A stretch of DNA of 64,000 nucleotides from Pseudomonas sp. GD04019 (GCF_029837695.1 NZ_JAOEEA010000004.1:1-64000); one strand, 5' to 3'. Shown: positions 8,834 to 17,834, numbered from the stretch's first letter. Numbers and translations are program-made. The notes: generated by a model from the letters alone, not told the origin.

Positions 8834-10663
8834 TTAGAAGTTCACGCCGACGCTGAACGCGAGGAAGTCGCGGTCTTCGATCGGGTTGTAGTCGCCACCG
8901 AAGAAATCGGTGTAGGACAGGCTGGCGGTGTAGGTGTTGCGGTACTCCGCATCGAGGCCGACGCTGACCGCCTTGGCGCCTTCGTTGAACACCGGACCGT
9001 AACCGTCCACGTCGTGCGACCAGGAGAGGTTCGGCTTGAGGTTGATGCCGGCGAACACGTTGCTGTAGTCCCACACCGCACGGGCGCGATAGCCCCAGGA
9101 GGTGCTGGTGTAGAAGCCGTGGTAGCCATAATCCTCGGCGGCGGCCAGGTTGGACGCGGCGGTGCCGTAAGGCGAACCGTAGATCGAGTCGCGGCCGTAG
9201 CGGACCTCGCTCTGGCGCTCCAGGCCGCCGATGCGGGTCACGCCTACTTCGCCCACCAGGGTCAGGCGATCGGCGCCCATGACCTGATCGAAGAAGTGGG
9301 TCAGGGTGGTCTGCGCCTGTGTCACTTCCTTGCGGTTGTAGCCGCGGCTGATGGCATTGGCCTGGCCCAAGGCGCCGGCGAAGCCACCAGTGGCAGCGGC
9401 GCCGGCAACCGAGGTGGCCAGCTTGCCGGTCATGTCGGTGGTGTTGATCTGCAGCGGCATGTTCGGGCGGTAGCTGAGCTCGCCGGACCAGGCGGTGCCG
9501 GTGGGCAGCGAGGTGGAGAAACTCAGGCCGTACAGGCGGATGTCCTCGGGGTACTCGAGGAAATAGCTGCCGCGGCCGAGCAGGATCGGCTGGGCCAGGG
9601 CGCCGCCGAGAGTGGTCAGGGCGGCGGTGATGTCCGCGGCGCTGGCGTTCTGCATGCTCAGGTTGGGCGTGCGGCTGTGGTAGTTGAGGAAGTAGGCGGC
9701 GTATTCCGCCTCGTCACCCATCCAGCGCAGCGCGGTGCCGAACTGGCCGCTGTCTTTGGCGTCGCGATCACCGCCGCGCGGCACGATCAGGCCCTCGTCG
9801 GTGACGTCAACCTCGGCCATTGCGGCGCGGGCGGCTGGGCCGAGGCGTCCCGCCTTGGCCGCCTGGATCGAGGCGATCGAGCCTGGGCCGAGGATGGTGT
9901 AGTTGTCGTCGCAACCGTCGGCGACCACATCGGCGCTGGCGAAGAAGGTGCCGCAGTTGTCGGCGACCGTCTGGTCCCACTCGATCTGGTAGAAGGCTTC
10001 GGCCGACAGCTGGTCGGTGAGGCTCTGCGAGACGTAGAACATGTTGACCGGGATCAGGCCTTCCTTGATCTCCGCGCCTGGGCGGCGGAAGGCGGCGGCG
10101 TCGATCGGGTTGATCGAGTTGATGCTGTTGCCGATGAAGGTGCTCTCACCCCAGCTGACCACCTGCTTGCCCGCGCGCACCGAGCCCGGCAGCTCGCCGA
10201 TCGAGTAGTTGTGGTAGACGAAGGCGTCGAGGATTTCGGCGCCGGAGGACTGCGCGGCCTGCTTGCGGTTGGAATCGTCGATGTCCTTCCACAGGCGCTG
10301 CTCGTCCTTCAGCTCGAAGTCGTACCAGTACTTGCCGCGCACGAATACGCCGGTGTCGCCATATTTCAGTTCGAGGTCGTGGATGCCCTTGAAGATCTTC
10401 GAGAAGGTCTCGCCCTTCTTGAAGTTCAGGCGGCCGTCGTCACCGGTCTGGGTGAAGCCGGTGCCGCCGTTGGCTTCACCGATGAAGTCCGGATCGGCGC
10501 CGCGCATCGACCAGCTGGCGCCGACCGAAATGGACGAGTCGAGCTGACCTTCGATCTCCCCGATGTTGAAGTTGACGGCATGCGCCGGAGCAATGGTTCC
10601 GAGGGCGATGGCCAGGGCGAGGGTGTGCGGCTGGAAGATTCCGGGCCTTGTTGTTTTTGTCAT
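8834..10663 (-). CDS. DUF1302 outer-membrane protein (putative channel for hydrophobic substrates)
   Basis: 609 residues from the ATG at 10661-10663, which has GGAGAG just upstream; the frame stays open further upstream, but without a credible signal peptide. The signal peptide ends at ...IAPAHA before VNFNIGEIEGQLDSSISVGASW, the characteristic DUF1302 start. The body is rich in alternating beta-strand patterns and ends in Phe (...LAFSVGVNF), as outer-membrane barrels do. Family members are porin- or FadL-like and occur with DUF1329 proteins. With the MalT-like regulator and the MFS gene next door, it could form the outer-membrane step of an uptake system for an unidentified hydrophobic or aromatic compound. 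That link is inference. Confidence 0.9.
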   Translation of the reverse strand: MTKTTRPGIFQPHTLALAIALGTIAPAHAVNFNIGEIEGQLDSSISVGASWSMRGADPDFIGEANGGTGFTQTGDDGRLNFKKGETFSKIFKGIHDLELKYGDTGVFVRGKYWYDFELKDEQRLWKDIDDSNRKQAAQSSGAEILDAFVYHNYSIGELPGSVRAGKQVVSWGESTFIGNSINSINPIDAAAFRRPGAEIKEGLIPVNMFYVSQSLTDQLSAEAFYQIEWDQTVADNCGTFFASADVVADGCDDNYTILGPGSIASIQAAKAGRLGPAARAAMAEVDVTDEGLIVPRGGDRDAKDSGQFGTALRWMGDEAEYAAYFLNYHSRTPNLSMQNASAADITAALTTLGGALAQPILLGRGSYFLEYPEDIRLYGLSFSTSLPTGTAWSGELSYRPNMPLQINTTDMTGKLATSVAGAAATGGFAGALGQANAISRGYNRKEVTQAQTTLTHFFDQVMGADRLTLVGEVGVTRIGGLERQSEVRYGRDSIYGSPYGTAASNLAAAEDYGYHGFYTSTSWGYRARAVWDYSNVFAGINLKPNLSWSHDVDGYGPVFNEGAKAVSVGLDAEYRNTYTASLSYTDFFGGDYNPIEDRDFLAFSVGVNF

Positions 10664-10722
10664 GAGGCTCTCCGTGAATGGGGGTGCAACTGGCCGCACA
10701 CTACCCAGCGGATGACAGGCGC

Positions 10723-10763
10723 ATAAGCGCACCAAGGACGTATTTGTACTGTCGCTCGAAAGG
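10723..10763 (-). promoter_or_regulatory. Candidate regulatory site upstream of the DUF1302 gene
   Basis: Two short blocks, ATAAGCGC (10723-10730) and TCGCTCGAAAGG (10752-10763), recur in the same orientation upstream of the MFS gene (12297-12304 and 12314-12324). Both copies lie 60-100 bp before a minus-strand start codon. The gap differs (21 against 9 nt), about one helical turn. Shared control of the two transcripts is a hypothesis. Confidence 0.4.
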
Positions 10764-10846
10764 ATTAACCGGCCTCTGCGGCGGCCTCTGTCGCCGACCA
10801 GAAGTGGGCTGAATGCAGGGTCATCAGCGAAACCCCATGGACAATG

Positions 10847-10870
10847 AAAAAGCCCCGCCGAGGCGGGGCT
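10847..10870 (-). terminator. Rho-independent terminator after the MFS gene
   Basis: The stem AGCCCCGCC / GGCGGGGCT (10851-10870) is followed on the minus strand by a T-run (A-run at 10847-10851). It lies 24 bp after the MFS stop codon. Confidence 0.85.
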
Positions 10871-10893
10871 TTGCAGTATCACGAGAGGTGGAT

Positions 10894-12225
10894 TCAGGCC
10901 GGGTTAAGCGACCACTGCTGCAGACGCTGCAGGCTCTCGCGGTAAGGATGCAGGCCGCGCCACAGCAGCAGCACGGAAGCGCTCACGGCGATGCCGGTGA
11001 CGATCAGCAGCGAGTAGCGCAGGGCGTTGTCGTCGGCGAACACGAAGTCGGTGACCAGCGCCACGGCGGTCGGGCCCAGGCCCAGGCCGATCAGGGTGAT
11101 GACGAACAGGTACAACGCCGAAGCCTGGCCGCGCATGGAGTTGGGCATGATCTCCTGGATCGCCGCCGGCGCCACGCCGAACGGCATGCTGAGGAAGAAC
11201 ACGGTCGGCGCCATCAGCACGCAGGACCAGAACGCAGTATCCATCAGCGGGAACGCCAGGACGAAGGGCAGGGCGCCGATGGCGGCGTACAGGCCGACCC
11301 GCATGTTGGCGTCGCTGCGTCCGTGCTTGGCCAGCCAGTCCGCCAGGCGCCCGCCGAAGACGATGCCGAGGCAGCCGAATACGGCGACTATGGAGCCGTA
11401 GATGATGCCGACCTGGCCGGCATCCCAGCCGTAGGTGCGGATGTAGAAGGTGGGAATCCAGGCGGCGCTGCCGTAGCCGGCGAAGGCCAGGCCGGCGAAG
11501 CCAAGGTTGTGGCACAGCACGGTGCGGCGGTTGCTGCGGATATAGCGGCCTACGTCGGCCAGCGGTACCGCCACACCGGCGCCCACACCGCGGCGGGCCG
11601 GTTCGCGCACGGCCAGCATCAGCAGGGTGAACAGCACGCCGGCGGCGCCGAGGATGAGGAATATCAGCTGCCAGGGGCGCACTTCGCCGAACACGGGCAG
11701 ATGCACGTCACCCTGGGCCGAGGCGAACTGGATCACCAGGCCGCCGAGCAGGAAGGCAATGCCCGAACCCAGGTACACACCCATGCCGTACACCGCCATG
11801 GCAGTAGCGCGGCGATTGGGCGGGAAGCTGTCGGCGATCAGCGAATAGGCGGCCGGCGACAGCGCCGCTTCACCGACACCGACGCCGACCCGGCAGATCA
11901 GGAACTGCCAGTACAGCTTGGCCATGCCGCAGGCGGCGGTGGCGGCGCTCCAGAACAGCACGCCGATGGCGATCAGGCCGCGGCGGCTCTTGGTGTCGGC
12001 CAGGCGCCCGAGGGGAATGCCGCAAATGGTGTAGAACAGGGCGAAGGACAGCCCCATCAGCAGGCTCATCTGTGTGTCGCTGATCACCAGGTCACGGCGG
12101 ATCGGGCCTACCAGCAGGTTGAGGATCTGCCGGTCGATGAACGACAGCACGTAGGCGACCATCAGGATGGTCACGGTGATCCAGGCAGAAAGACTGGAGG
12201 GATAACCGTTGTTGTTATTGGACAT
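10894..12225 (-). CDS. MFS transporter, spinster-like family
   Basis: 443 residues with about 12 predicted membrane helices. Signature stretches are FIDRQILNLLVGPIRRDL in helix 1, the MFS loop motif GRLADTKSRRG between helices 2 and 3, and RVGVGVGEAALSPAAYSLIAD in helices 4-5, all typical of the spinster/hexuronate-like MFS group. Such carriers often import aromatic or carboxylate substrates. The start is chosen at 12225 because GGAGAG lies 8 nt upstream. The gene shares short sequence blocks in its upstream region with the DUF1302 gene and is divergent from the two-module GntR regulator. The substrate is unknown. Confidence 0.88.
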   Translation of the reverse strand: MSNNNNGYPSSLSAWITVTILMVAYVLSFIDRQILNLLVGPIRRDLVISDTQMSLLMGLSFALFYTICGIPLGRLADTKSRRGLIAIGVLFWSAATAACGMAKLYWQFLICRVGVGVGEAALSPAAYSLIADSFPPNRRATAMAVYGMGVYLGSGIAFLLGGLVIQFASAQGDVHLPVFGEVRPWQLIFLILGAAGVLFTLLMLAVREPARRGVGAGVAVPLADVGRYIRSNRRTVLCHNLGFAGLAFAGYGSAAWIPTFYIRTYGWDAGQVGIIYGSIVAVFGCLGIVFGGRLADWLAKHGRSDANMRVGLYAAIGALPFVLAFPLMDTAFWSCVLMAPTVFFLSMPFGVAPAAIQEIMPNSMRGQASALYLFVITLIGLGLGPTAVALVTDFVFADDNALRYSLLIVTGIAVSASVLLLWRGLHPYRESLQRLQQWSLNPA

Positions 12226-12296
12226 GGGTCAAGGCTCTCCGCGGCGCCTTCCTGGCGCGCGTTGGGGTGACGGGTGTGAACCCAGCTTAGGTCCGT

Positions 12297-12324
12297 ATAA
12301 GCGCGGCTTAATATCGCTCGAAGG
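12297..12324 (-). promoter_or_regulatory. Candidate regulatory site between the MFS gene and the GntR-type gene
   Basis: ATAAGCGC (12297-12304) and TCGCTCGAAGG (12314-12324) repeat the blocks found before the DUF1302 gene at 10723-10763. They lie in the 200-bp divergent intergenic region, so a regulator bound here could act on the MFS gene, on the GntR-type gene, or on both. Confidence 0.4.
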
Positions 12325-12425
12325 TGTTATCAGTGAGCTGAATCAGGCTGATGCCCCATGGCGAATATCTGTGCGCCGGTGCCGTATTAAATCGGAAACA
12401 ACTGGACTAATGTGTCGCCTTCTCC

Positions 12426-13916
12426 ATGGATTGGGCGGCAAACATGTCGGGTACATCAGGTATCGATGCCGTACGGCCAGCCAAGTTGGCCGAGCGGGTG
12501 GCCGCGTCGCTGCAGCGCGATATCGCCGCCATTGGCTGGCCGGTGGGTCGGGTGTTCGGCTCCGAGGCTCAATTGATGGAGCGCTACGGCGTCTGTCGCT
12601 CCACCCTGCGCGAGGCGGTGCGCCAGCTGGAGCGCCACGGCGTGGCCAGCATGCGCCGTGGAAGCGGCGGCGGCCTGGTGATCAGCCGCCCGGCACGGGA
12701 CTCGGCGGCACTGGCGCTGGCCACGTACCTGGAGCTGACCGACGTCAGTTTCGACGAGCTGTACGAGGCGCGTGAGCTGGTCGAGTCGCAGGCGGTGATG
12801 CTGGCGGCCGAGCGCCTGGACGAGTCCGACATCCCCCAGGCGCGCCTGCTGATCGCCGAGCTGGGCCAGGAGCAACCCGGGTGCTTCAACACAGAGCTGC
12901 AACTGTTGACCAAGGTGCGCGATTTCATCTGCCAGGTGGCCGGCAACCCGGCCATCAGCCTGCTGTTCGAGGCCCTGCAGTACGTCACCGTCAGTGGTCG
13001 CACACCGCGCGAGGCACATGCCTGGGCGCGGGTGCAGGAAGTGTTCGGCCAGGTGCGACGGTTGAAGATCGGCCTGCTCGAAGCACTGATCGCCGGCAAC
13101 GGCCTGGAGGCGCGCGAGCGGGTGCACGACAAGCTGCGGCTGGCCCGTGAGCTGATCATCGAGCTGCGCGGCAGCCTGCAGCGCGGCCCCACCTCGGCCA
13201 TGAGCCACCTGGCGGCGGCGCCGGACTTCGCCTTCGGCAAGGTCTACGACAAGAGCGGCCATCGCCTGGCCGTGGTCATCGCGCGCAATATCACCGCCTC
13301 CGGCCTCGGTCCCGGCTCGCGCATCGGCGCCGAGCCCGACCTGCAGGCATTGCACGGGGTCAGCCGCGCGGTGCTGCGCGAGGCGGTGCGCACCCTCGAA
13401 CTGCACGCCATCCTGCGCAGCCGCCGCGGTCCCGGCGGTGGGCTGCTGGTGGATACACCGGACCCCAGCTACACGGTGCGCCTGGCCGTGGAGTACCTGG
13501 GCCAGGCGCAGTCGCTTGGCCCGCATTTCCATGCGGTGTGGAAGAACCTGCAGCCGGCGGTGGTGGCGCTTGCCGCCGCGCGCCTGGATGACGGCGGGCG
13601 CCTGCGCCTGCAGGAGCAACTGGAGCGCCTGCACGCGGCCAGCGACATGGAGCGCCTGCGCCGCAGCGGCGAACTGGATCGCTGCATCGCCGAACTCAGT
13701 GGCAACCGCGCCCTGGCCCTGTTCGCCAGGGTGCTCAGCGCGGTGGCGGAGAGCTACCCGAGCGGCGACGTGGCGCAGTGGATTCTGCAGCGCCTCGGCG
13801 AGCACCAGACCCGCCTGGGCGCCGCAGTGCTGGCCGGCGATGCCAGCCTGGCGCGGCGGCGCATGCTCGACCATATCCGCCTGATCGAGACCGGCTTCGG
13901 CCTGGTCGAGGACTAG
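12426..13916 (+). CDS. Two-module GntR/FadR-family transcriptional regulator
   Basis: 496 residues, about twice the usual FadR-subfamily length. It contains two complete units. Unit 1 has a winged HTH at about 20-90 (SEAQLMERYGVCRSTLREAV, then MRRGSGGGLVIS) and a helical FCD-like domain to about 250. Unit 2 repeats the plan with a wHTH at about 278-345 (AEPDLQALHGVSRAVLREAV, then RRGPGGGLLVD) and a second helical domain to the end. Both HTHs keep the R-x-x-LREAV-R-x-LE recognition region, so both may bind DNA. An alternative start is the ATG at 12444. Neither start has a strong ribosome site. The gene is divergent from the MFS gene, its most likely target. Confidence 0.85.
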   Translation: MDWAANMSGTSGIDAVRPAKLAERVAASLQRDIAAIGWPVGRVFGSEAQLMERYGVCRSTLREAVRQLERHGVASMRRGSGGGLVISRPARDSAALALATYLELTDVSFDELYEARELVESQAVMLAAERLDESDIPQARLLIAELGQEQPGCFNTELQLLTKVRDFICQVAGNPAISLLFEALQYVTVSGRTPREAHAWARVQEVFGQVRRLKIGLLEALIAGNGLEARERVHDKLRLARELIIELRGSLQRGPTSAMSHLAAAPDFAFGKVYDKSGHRLAVVIARNITASGLGPGSRIGAEPDLQALHGVSRAVLREAVRTLELHAILRSRRGPGGGLLVDTPDPSYTVRLAVEYLGQAQSLGPHFHAVWKNLQPAVVALAAARLDDGGRLRLQEQLERLHAASDMERLRRSGELDRCIAELSGNRALALFARVLSAVAESYPSGDVAQWILQRLGEHQTRLGAAVLAGDASLARRRMLDHIRLIETGFGLVED

Positions 13917-13948
13917 CGCGATCGCCGAGGCGGCTTAGGGTAATCCGC

Positions 13949-15172
13949 CTAGATCACTGCACCGGCGCGCAGGCTGGCGATCTGTTCGGCATCCAGGCCC
14001 AGCAGGCGCTGCAGCAGGGCGTCGGTGTGCTCGCCCAGCAGCGGCGGGGCCAGGCGGTAGTCCACCGGGGTGGCGGACAGGCGCAGCGGGCTGGCCACCT
14101 GCGGGGTGGTGCTGCCCATGCCGTTGCGCATGTCGATGTGCAGGCCGCGGGCCTGTACCTGCGGGTCGGCGAACACCTGGGCCAGATCGTTGATCGGCCC
14201 GCACGGCACGCCGGATTCCTCGAGCAGCGCGACCCACTCGGCAGTGCTCTTGAACACCGTGGTCTGGCGCAGCAGCGGAATCAGCTCGGCGCGATTCGCC
14301 ACGCGCGCCTTGTTGGTGGAAAAGCGCGGGTCGTCGGGCAAAGCCGGGAGTCCAGCGACCTCGCAAAACTTGCGGAACTGCCCGTCGTTGCCCACGGCGA
14401 GGATGAAGTCGCCATCGGCGGTGGGGAAGTCCTGGTACGGCACGATGTTCGGGTGGGCGTTGCCCAGGCGCTTGGGCGCGCTGCCGGTGGCCAGGTAGTT
14501 CATCGCCTGGTTGGCCAGGCAGGCCACCTGCACGTCGAGCAGCGCGACGTCGATGTACTGACCCTCGCCGCTCTGCTCGCGGGCACTGAGCGCAGCCAGC
14601 ACGCCGACCGTGGCGTACAGGCCGGTGAGGATGTCGGTCAGCGCCACGCCGACCTTCATCGGCCCGGCACCGTCCTCGCCGTCGGGCTTGCCGGTCAGGC
14701 TCATCAGCCCGCCCAGGCCCTGGATCATGAAGTCGTAGCCGGCGCGTTTGGCGTAGGGGCCGTCCTGGCCGAAGCCGGTGATCGAGCAATAGATCAGTCG
14801 CGGATTCACCGCCTTCAGCGCGTCGTAGTCGAGGCCGTAGGCCTTGAGGCCGCCGACCTTGAAGTTCTCCAGCACCACGTCGCATTGGGCCGCCAGCTCG
14901 CGGACCAGGCGCTGGCCCTCGGCCTGGGTGAAGTCCAGGGTCAGCGACTGCTTGTTGCGGTTGGCGCACTGGAAGTACGCCGCCTCGCGGCTGTCGTTGC
15001 CGTCGGCATCCTTGATATAGGGCGGGCCCCAGTGGCGGGTGTCATCGCCGCTGCCGGGACGCTCGACCTTGATCACCTCGGCGCCGAGGTCGGCGAGGAT
15101 CTGCCCGGCCCAAGGGCCGGCCAGCACGCGGGACAGATCGAGGACGCGGATATGGGACAGGGCGCCGGGCAT
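13949..15172 (-). CDS. gcdG: Family III CoA-transferase, probable glutarate CoA-transferase GcdG
   Basis: 407 residues of the CaiB/BaiF class III CoA-transferase family. The N-terminus (IRVLDLSRVLAGPWAGQILADLGAEVIKVE) is diagnostic, and the likely catalytic Asp lies in MKVGVALTDILTG (about residue 180). The start has GAGG 7 nt upstream. The gene follows gcdH on the same strand with a repeat-filled gap of 154 bp. In P. aeruginosa and P. putida the gcdH-gcdG pair activates glutarate to glutaryl-CoA with a CoA donor such as succinyl-CoA, in lysine and cadaverine breakdown. The substrate is inferred from this context; the family also includes oxalate and carnitine enzymes. Confidence 0.85.
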   Translation of the reverse strand: MPGALSHIRVLDLSRVLAGPWAGQILADLGAEVIKVERPGSGDDTRHWGPPYIKDADGNDSREAAYFQCANRNKQSLTLDFTQAEGQRLVRELAAQCDVVLENFKVGGLKAYGLDYDALKAVNPRLIYCSITGFGQDGPYAKRAGYDFMIQGLGGLMSLTGKPDGEDGAGPMKVGVALTDILTGLYATVGVLAALSAREQSGEGQYIDVALLDVQVACLANQAMNYLATGSAPKRLGNAHPNIVPYQDFPTADGDFILAVGNDGQFRKFCEVAGLPALPDDPRFSTNKARVANRAELIPLLRQTTVFKSTAEWVALLEESGVPCGPINDLAQVFADPQVQARGLHIDMRNGMGSTTPQVASPLRLSATPVDYRLAPPLLGEHTDALLQRLLGLDAEQIASLRAGAVI

Positions 15173-15206
15173 GGGAACCTCACGGGAAGGCGAATGGGTA
15201 AGAACT

Positions 15207-15318
15207 CCCTCTCCCTCTGGGAGAGGGCTGGGGTGAGGGGGCTATAGGCAACTCGGCGGCCCGGGAATCCCTCATCCGAACGCGGCCCGCCCCGGCCCCT
15301 CTCCAAGGGGAGATGGGA
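15207..15318. repeat. Intergenic GGGAGAGGG-type palindromic repeat
   Basis: The short palindrome CCCTCTCCC...GGGAGAGGG (15207-15227) is followed by CCCTCATCC, CGGCCCGCCCCGG and CCCCTCTCC...GGGGAG up to 15318. Related copies occur at 41451-41563 and 42741-42880, with the same order of GGGAGAGGG, GTGAGG and GCGGG(C)CGCCCC(G/A)G blocks. It fills the gap between gcdH and gcdG. Confidence 0.8.
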
Positions 15319-15326
15319 GACAGGGC

Positions 15327-16508
15327 TTAGAAGAACGCCTGCAGGCCGGTTTGTGCGCGGCCGAGGATCAGCGCATGCACGTCATGGGTGCCTTCGTAGG
15401 TGTTGACCACTTCCAGGTTGACCAGGTGGCGAGCCACGCCGAACTCATCGCTGATGCCGTTGCCGCCCATCATGTCGCGGGCCATGCGCGCGATCTCCAG
15501 GGACTTGCCGCAGCTGTTGCGCTTCATGATCGAGGTGATTTCCACCGCGGCGGTGCCCTCGTCCTTCATCCGGCCCAGGCGCAGGCAGCCCTGCAGGGCC
15601 AAGGTGATCTCGGTCTGCATGTCGGCCAGCTTCTTCTGGATCAGTTGGGTCTGTGCCAACGGGCGGCCGAACTGGGTGCGATCGAGGCAGTACTGGCGCG
15701 CGGTGTGCCAGCAGAACTCGGCGGCGCCCAGGGCGCCCCAACTGATGCCGTAGCGCGCGGAGTTGAGGCAGGTGAACGGGCCCTTCAGGCCACGCACGTC
15801 GGGGAAGGCGTTCTCTTCCGGGCAGAACACGTTATCCATGACGATTTCGCCGGTGATCGAGGCGCGCAGGCCGACCTTGCCGTGGATGGTCGGGGTGCTC
15901 AGGCCCTGCCAGCCTTTCTCCAGAACGAAACCGCGGATCTCGCCAGCGTCGTCCTTGGCCCAGACCACGAACACGTCGGCGATCGGGCTGTTGGTGATCC
16001 ACATCTTGGCGCCGGTGAGGCGATAGCCGCCGTCGACCTTCTTGGCCCGGGTGATCATCGAGCCCGGGTCGGAGCCGTGGTTCGGCTCGGTCAGGCCGAA
16101 GCAGCCGATGTATTCGCCGCTGGCCAGTTTCGGCAGATATTTCTGCTTGGTGGCTTCGTTGCCGAACTCGTAGATCGGCACCATCACCAGCGACGACTGC
16201 ACGCTCATCATCGAGCGGTAGCCGGAGTCGATGCGCTCCACTTCGCGGGCGATCAGGCCGTAGCACACATAGTTCAGGCCGCTGCCGCCGTAGGCTTCGG
16301 GAATGGTGGCGCCGAGCAGGCCGGTCTCGCCCATCTCGCGGAAGATCGCCGGGTCGGTCTGCTCATGGCGGAAGGCTTCCAGCACGCGCGGGGCCAGCTT
16401 GTCGGCGGCGAACTGCTGGGCGCTGTCGCGCACCATGCGCTCTTCCTCGGTCAGCTGCTGGTCCAGCAGGAGCGGGTCGATCCAGTTGAAGCTTGCCTTA
16501 GCGGCCAT
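15327..16508 (-). CDS. gcdH: Glutaryl-CoA dehydrogenase GcdH
   Basis: 393 residues of the acyl-CoA dehydrogenase family. It shows the FAD-site motifs [16 protein letters not shown] and [16 protein letters not shown]. The C-terminal [21 protein letters not shown] holds the catalytic Glu (about 372) and is specific for glutaryl-CoA dehydrogenases, which oxidise and decarboxylate glutaryl-CoA to crotonyl-CoA. The Arg needed for the distal carboxylate is plausible in the N-terminal third but was not mapped. GAGGA precedes the ATG. gcdH comes first, gcdG follows, and the LysR gene gcdR is divergent, the same arrangement as in other pseudomonads. Confidence 0.95.
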   Translation of the reverse strand: MAAKASFNWIDPLLLDQQLTEEERMVRDSAQQFAADKLAPRVLEAFRHEQTDPAIFREMGETGLLGATIPEAYGGSGLNYVCYGLIAREVERIDSGYRSMMSVQSSLVMVPIYEFGNEATKQKYLPKLASGEYIGCFGLTEPNHGSDPGSMITRAKKVDGGYRLTGAKMWITNSPIADVFVVWAKDDAGEIRGFVLEKGWQGLSTPTIHGKVGLRASITGEIVMDNVFCPEENAFPDVRGLKGPFTCLNSARYGISWGALGAAEFCWHTARQYCLDRTQFGRPLAQTQLIQKKLADMQTEITLALQGCLRLGRMKDEGTAAVEITSIMKRNSCGKSLEIARMARDMMGGNGISDEFGVARHLVNLEVVNTYEGTHDVHALILGRAQTGLQAFF

Positions 16509-16684
16509 GGGCGAATCCTCGAAGCGGTGGCAGTGAAACCGGCGCGTGGCCGGGCGATGGAGAGAGACTAGGCGCGCAGGCGTCTGCGGGCAAACGAGGA
16601 TTTTGCACGCTGTTGTGCGAATAACTCACTCCGAGATAGCCTGAATGGGTAATTTTTGCGTTACAGATTGAGGTCTATGCATAG

Positions 16685-17596
16685 ATGCGCCGCAGGATTC
16701 CCAGCACCGCCGCCCTGGTGGCCTTCGAGTCGGCCGCCCGCCACCAGAGTTTCACCCGCGCCGCCGACGAGCTGGCGCTGACCCAGAGCGCGATCTGTCG
16801 GCAGATCGCCGGGCTGGAGGAGTTCCTCGGCATCGAGCTGTTTCGCCGCTCGCGGCGCGGGGTCAAGCTGACCGAGGTGGGCCTGGCCTATAGCCGCAAG
16901 GTGGCCGCCCAGCTCGATGCGGTGGAGCGCGACACCCTGGCCGCCATGGGCCAGCAGGGCGCGGTGGCCATCGAACTGGCGGTGGTGCCGACCTTCGCCA
17001 CCCAGTGGCTGGTGCCGCGCCTGAAGGACTTCCAGCGCCTGCATCCGGAAGTCACGGTGCACCTGACCAACCGCACCCGGCCGTTCCTGTTCGCCGACAC
17101 GGCCTTCGATGCGGCGATCTACTTCGGCGACGCCGAATGGTCCGGTACCGAGGCGCACTTTCTGATGCCCGAGGAGCCTGTGCCGGTGTGCAGTCCGGAG
17201 CTGCTGGCCGGCCGTGGGCAGTTCGAGGCGGCCGAGCTGGCCAGCCTGCCGCTGCTGCAGCAGAGCACCCGGCCCTACGCCTGGCGCCAGTGGTTCGCGG
17301 CCCAGGGTCTGAGCGTGCCGCACGACCTCGGCGGGCCGCGCTACGAGCTGTTCTCCATGCTGGCCCAGGCCGCCAGCCATGGCATGGGTGTGGCGCTGAT
17401 CCCGCCCTTCCTGATTCAGCGCGAGCTGGCCGAGGGGCGGCTGGTGCCGGCGCATCCGGCGGCGCTGCACAGTAGCGACAAGGCTTATTACCTGATGATT
17501 CCCGAGCGCAAGGCCGAGTCGGCCGCCCTGCGCGCGTTCCGCGACTGGCTGCTGGTGGAGGCCAGGGAATATCGCGAGTCCGAACCGCGGGCATAA
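16685..17596 (+). CDS. gcdR: LysR-type regulator of glutarate genes, GcdR-like
   Basis: 303 residues. The N-terminal winged HTH (about 6-65; ALVAFESAARHQSFTRAADE then LTQSAICRQIAGLEEFLGIELF) is followed by a LysR substrate-binding domain resembling the GcvA/AmpR group. It is divergent from gcdH with a 176-bp shared upstream region, the classic LysR layout. In P. putida and P. aeruginosa the gene at this position activates gcdHG in response to glutarate. The ribosome site is weak (GAGG 12 nt from the ATG), and the role is inferred from synteny. Confidence 0.87.
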   Translation: MRRRIPSTAALVAFESAARHQSFTRAADELALTQSAICRQIAGLEEFLGIELFRRSRRGVKLTEVGLAYSRKVAAQLDAVERDTLAAMGQQGAVAIELAVVPTFATQWLVPRLKDFQRLHPEVTVHLTNRTRPFLFADTAFDAAIYFGDAEWSGTEAHFLMPEEPVPVCSPELLAGRGQFEAAELASLPLLQQSTRPYAWRQWFAAQGLSVPHDLGGPRYELFSMLAQAASHGMGVALIPPFLIQRELAEGRLVPAHPAALHSSDKAYYLMIPERKAESAALRAFRDWLLVEAREYRESEPRA

Positions 17597-17676
17597 GCAG
17601 GTTGGCGATGCCCCCGATGTTCCCCTGAGCGATGTTCGGGGCGTGTCAATCGACTCCGTAAATAGGCGCTAAGCAT

Positions 17677-17734
17677 GTAGCCCGGATGCAATCCGGGAAC
17701 AGGCAGCCCCGCTCCCGGATTGCGTCCGGGCTAC
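17677..17734. repeat. REPIN with GTAGCCCGGATGCAATCCGG arms
   Basis: Inverted arms at 17677-17698 and 17713-17734 (about 20 of 22 bases complementary) are separated by 14 nt. Similar pairs lie at 44550-44608 and 51219-51276. It sits between the convergent gcdR and the next minus-strand gene. Confidence 0.9.
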
Positions 17735-17790
17735 GACGAGGCGCTGCAGGCGAATACCGCGAAGCGTGAGCGAGGCCGAGTGGCGGGCAT

Positions 17791-17816
17791 AAAAAAGCCG
17801 GGCACTGGCCCGGCTT
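17791..17816 (-). terminator. Rho-independent terminator of the gene at 17835-18599
   Basis: The stem AAGCCGGGC / GCCCGGCTT (loop ACTG) is followed on the minus strand by a T-run (six As at 17791-17796). Confidence 0.85.
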
Positions 17817-17834
17817 AATCATTTGCCGTCTCGC

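Noticed and set aside
9014..10726. A 570-codon open frame on the plus strand opposite the DUF1302 gene (and similar long ones at 7261-8856, 12456-13874 and 13778-15247)
   Set aside because: The translations are rich in Ala, Gly, Val, His and Gln, without domain motifs, and lie opposite genes with clear family signatures. In GC-rich DNA such antisense frames are expected.
16625..16684. Specific GcdR operator in the gcdH-gcdR gap
   Set aside because: Several T-N11-A pairs are present, as in any such stretch, and no inverted repeat stood out, so no site is claimed.
17606..17645. Terminator of gcdR
   Set aside because: A CCCCGA/TCGGGG pairing exists but has a loop of about 20 nt and no T-run, so it was not listed.
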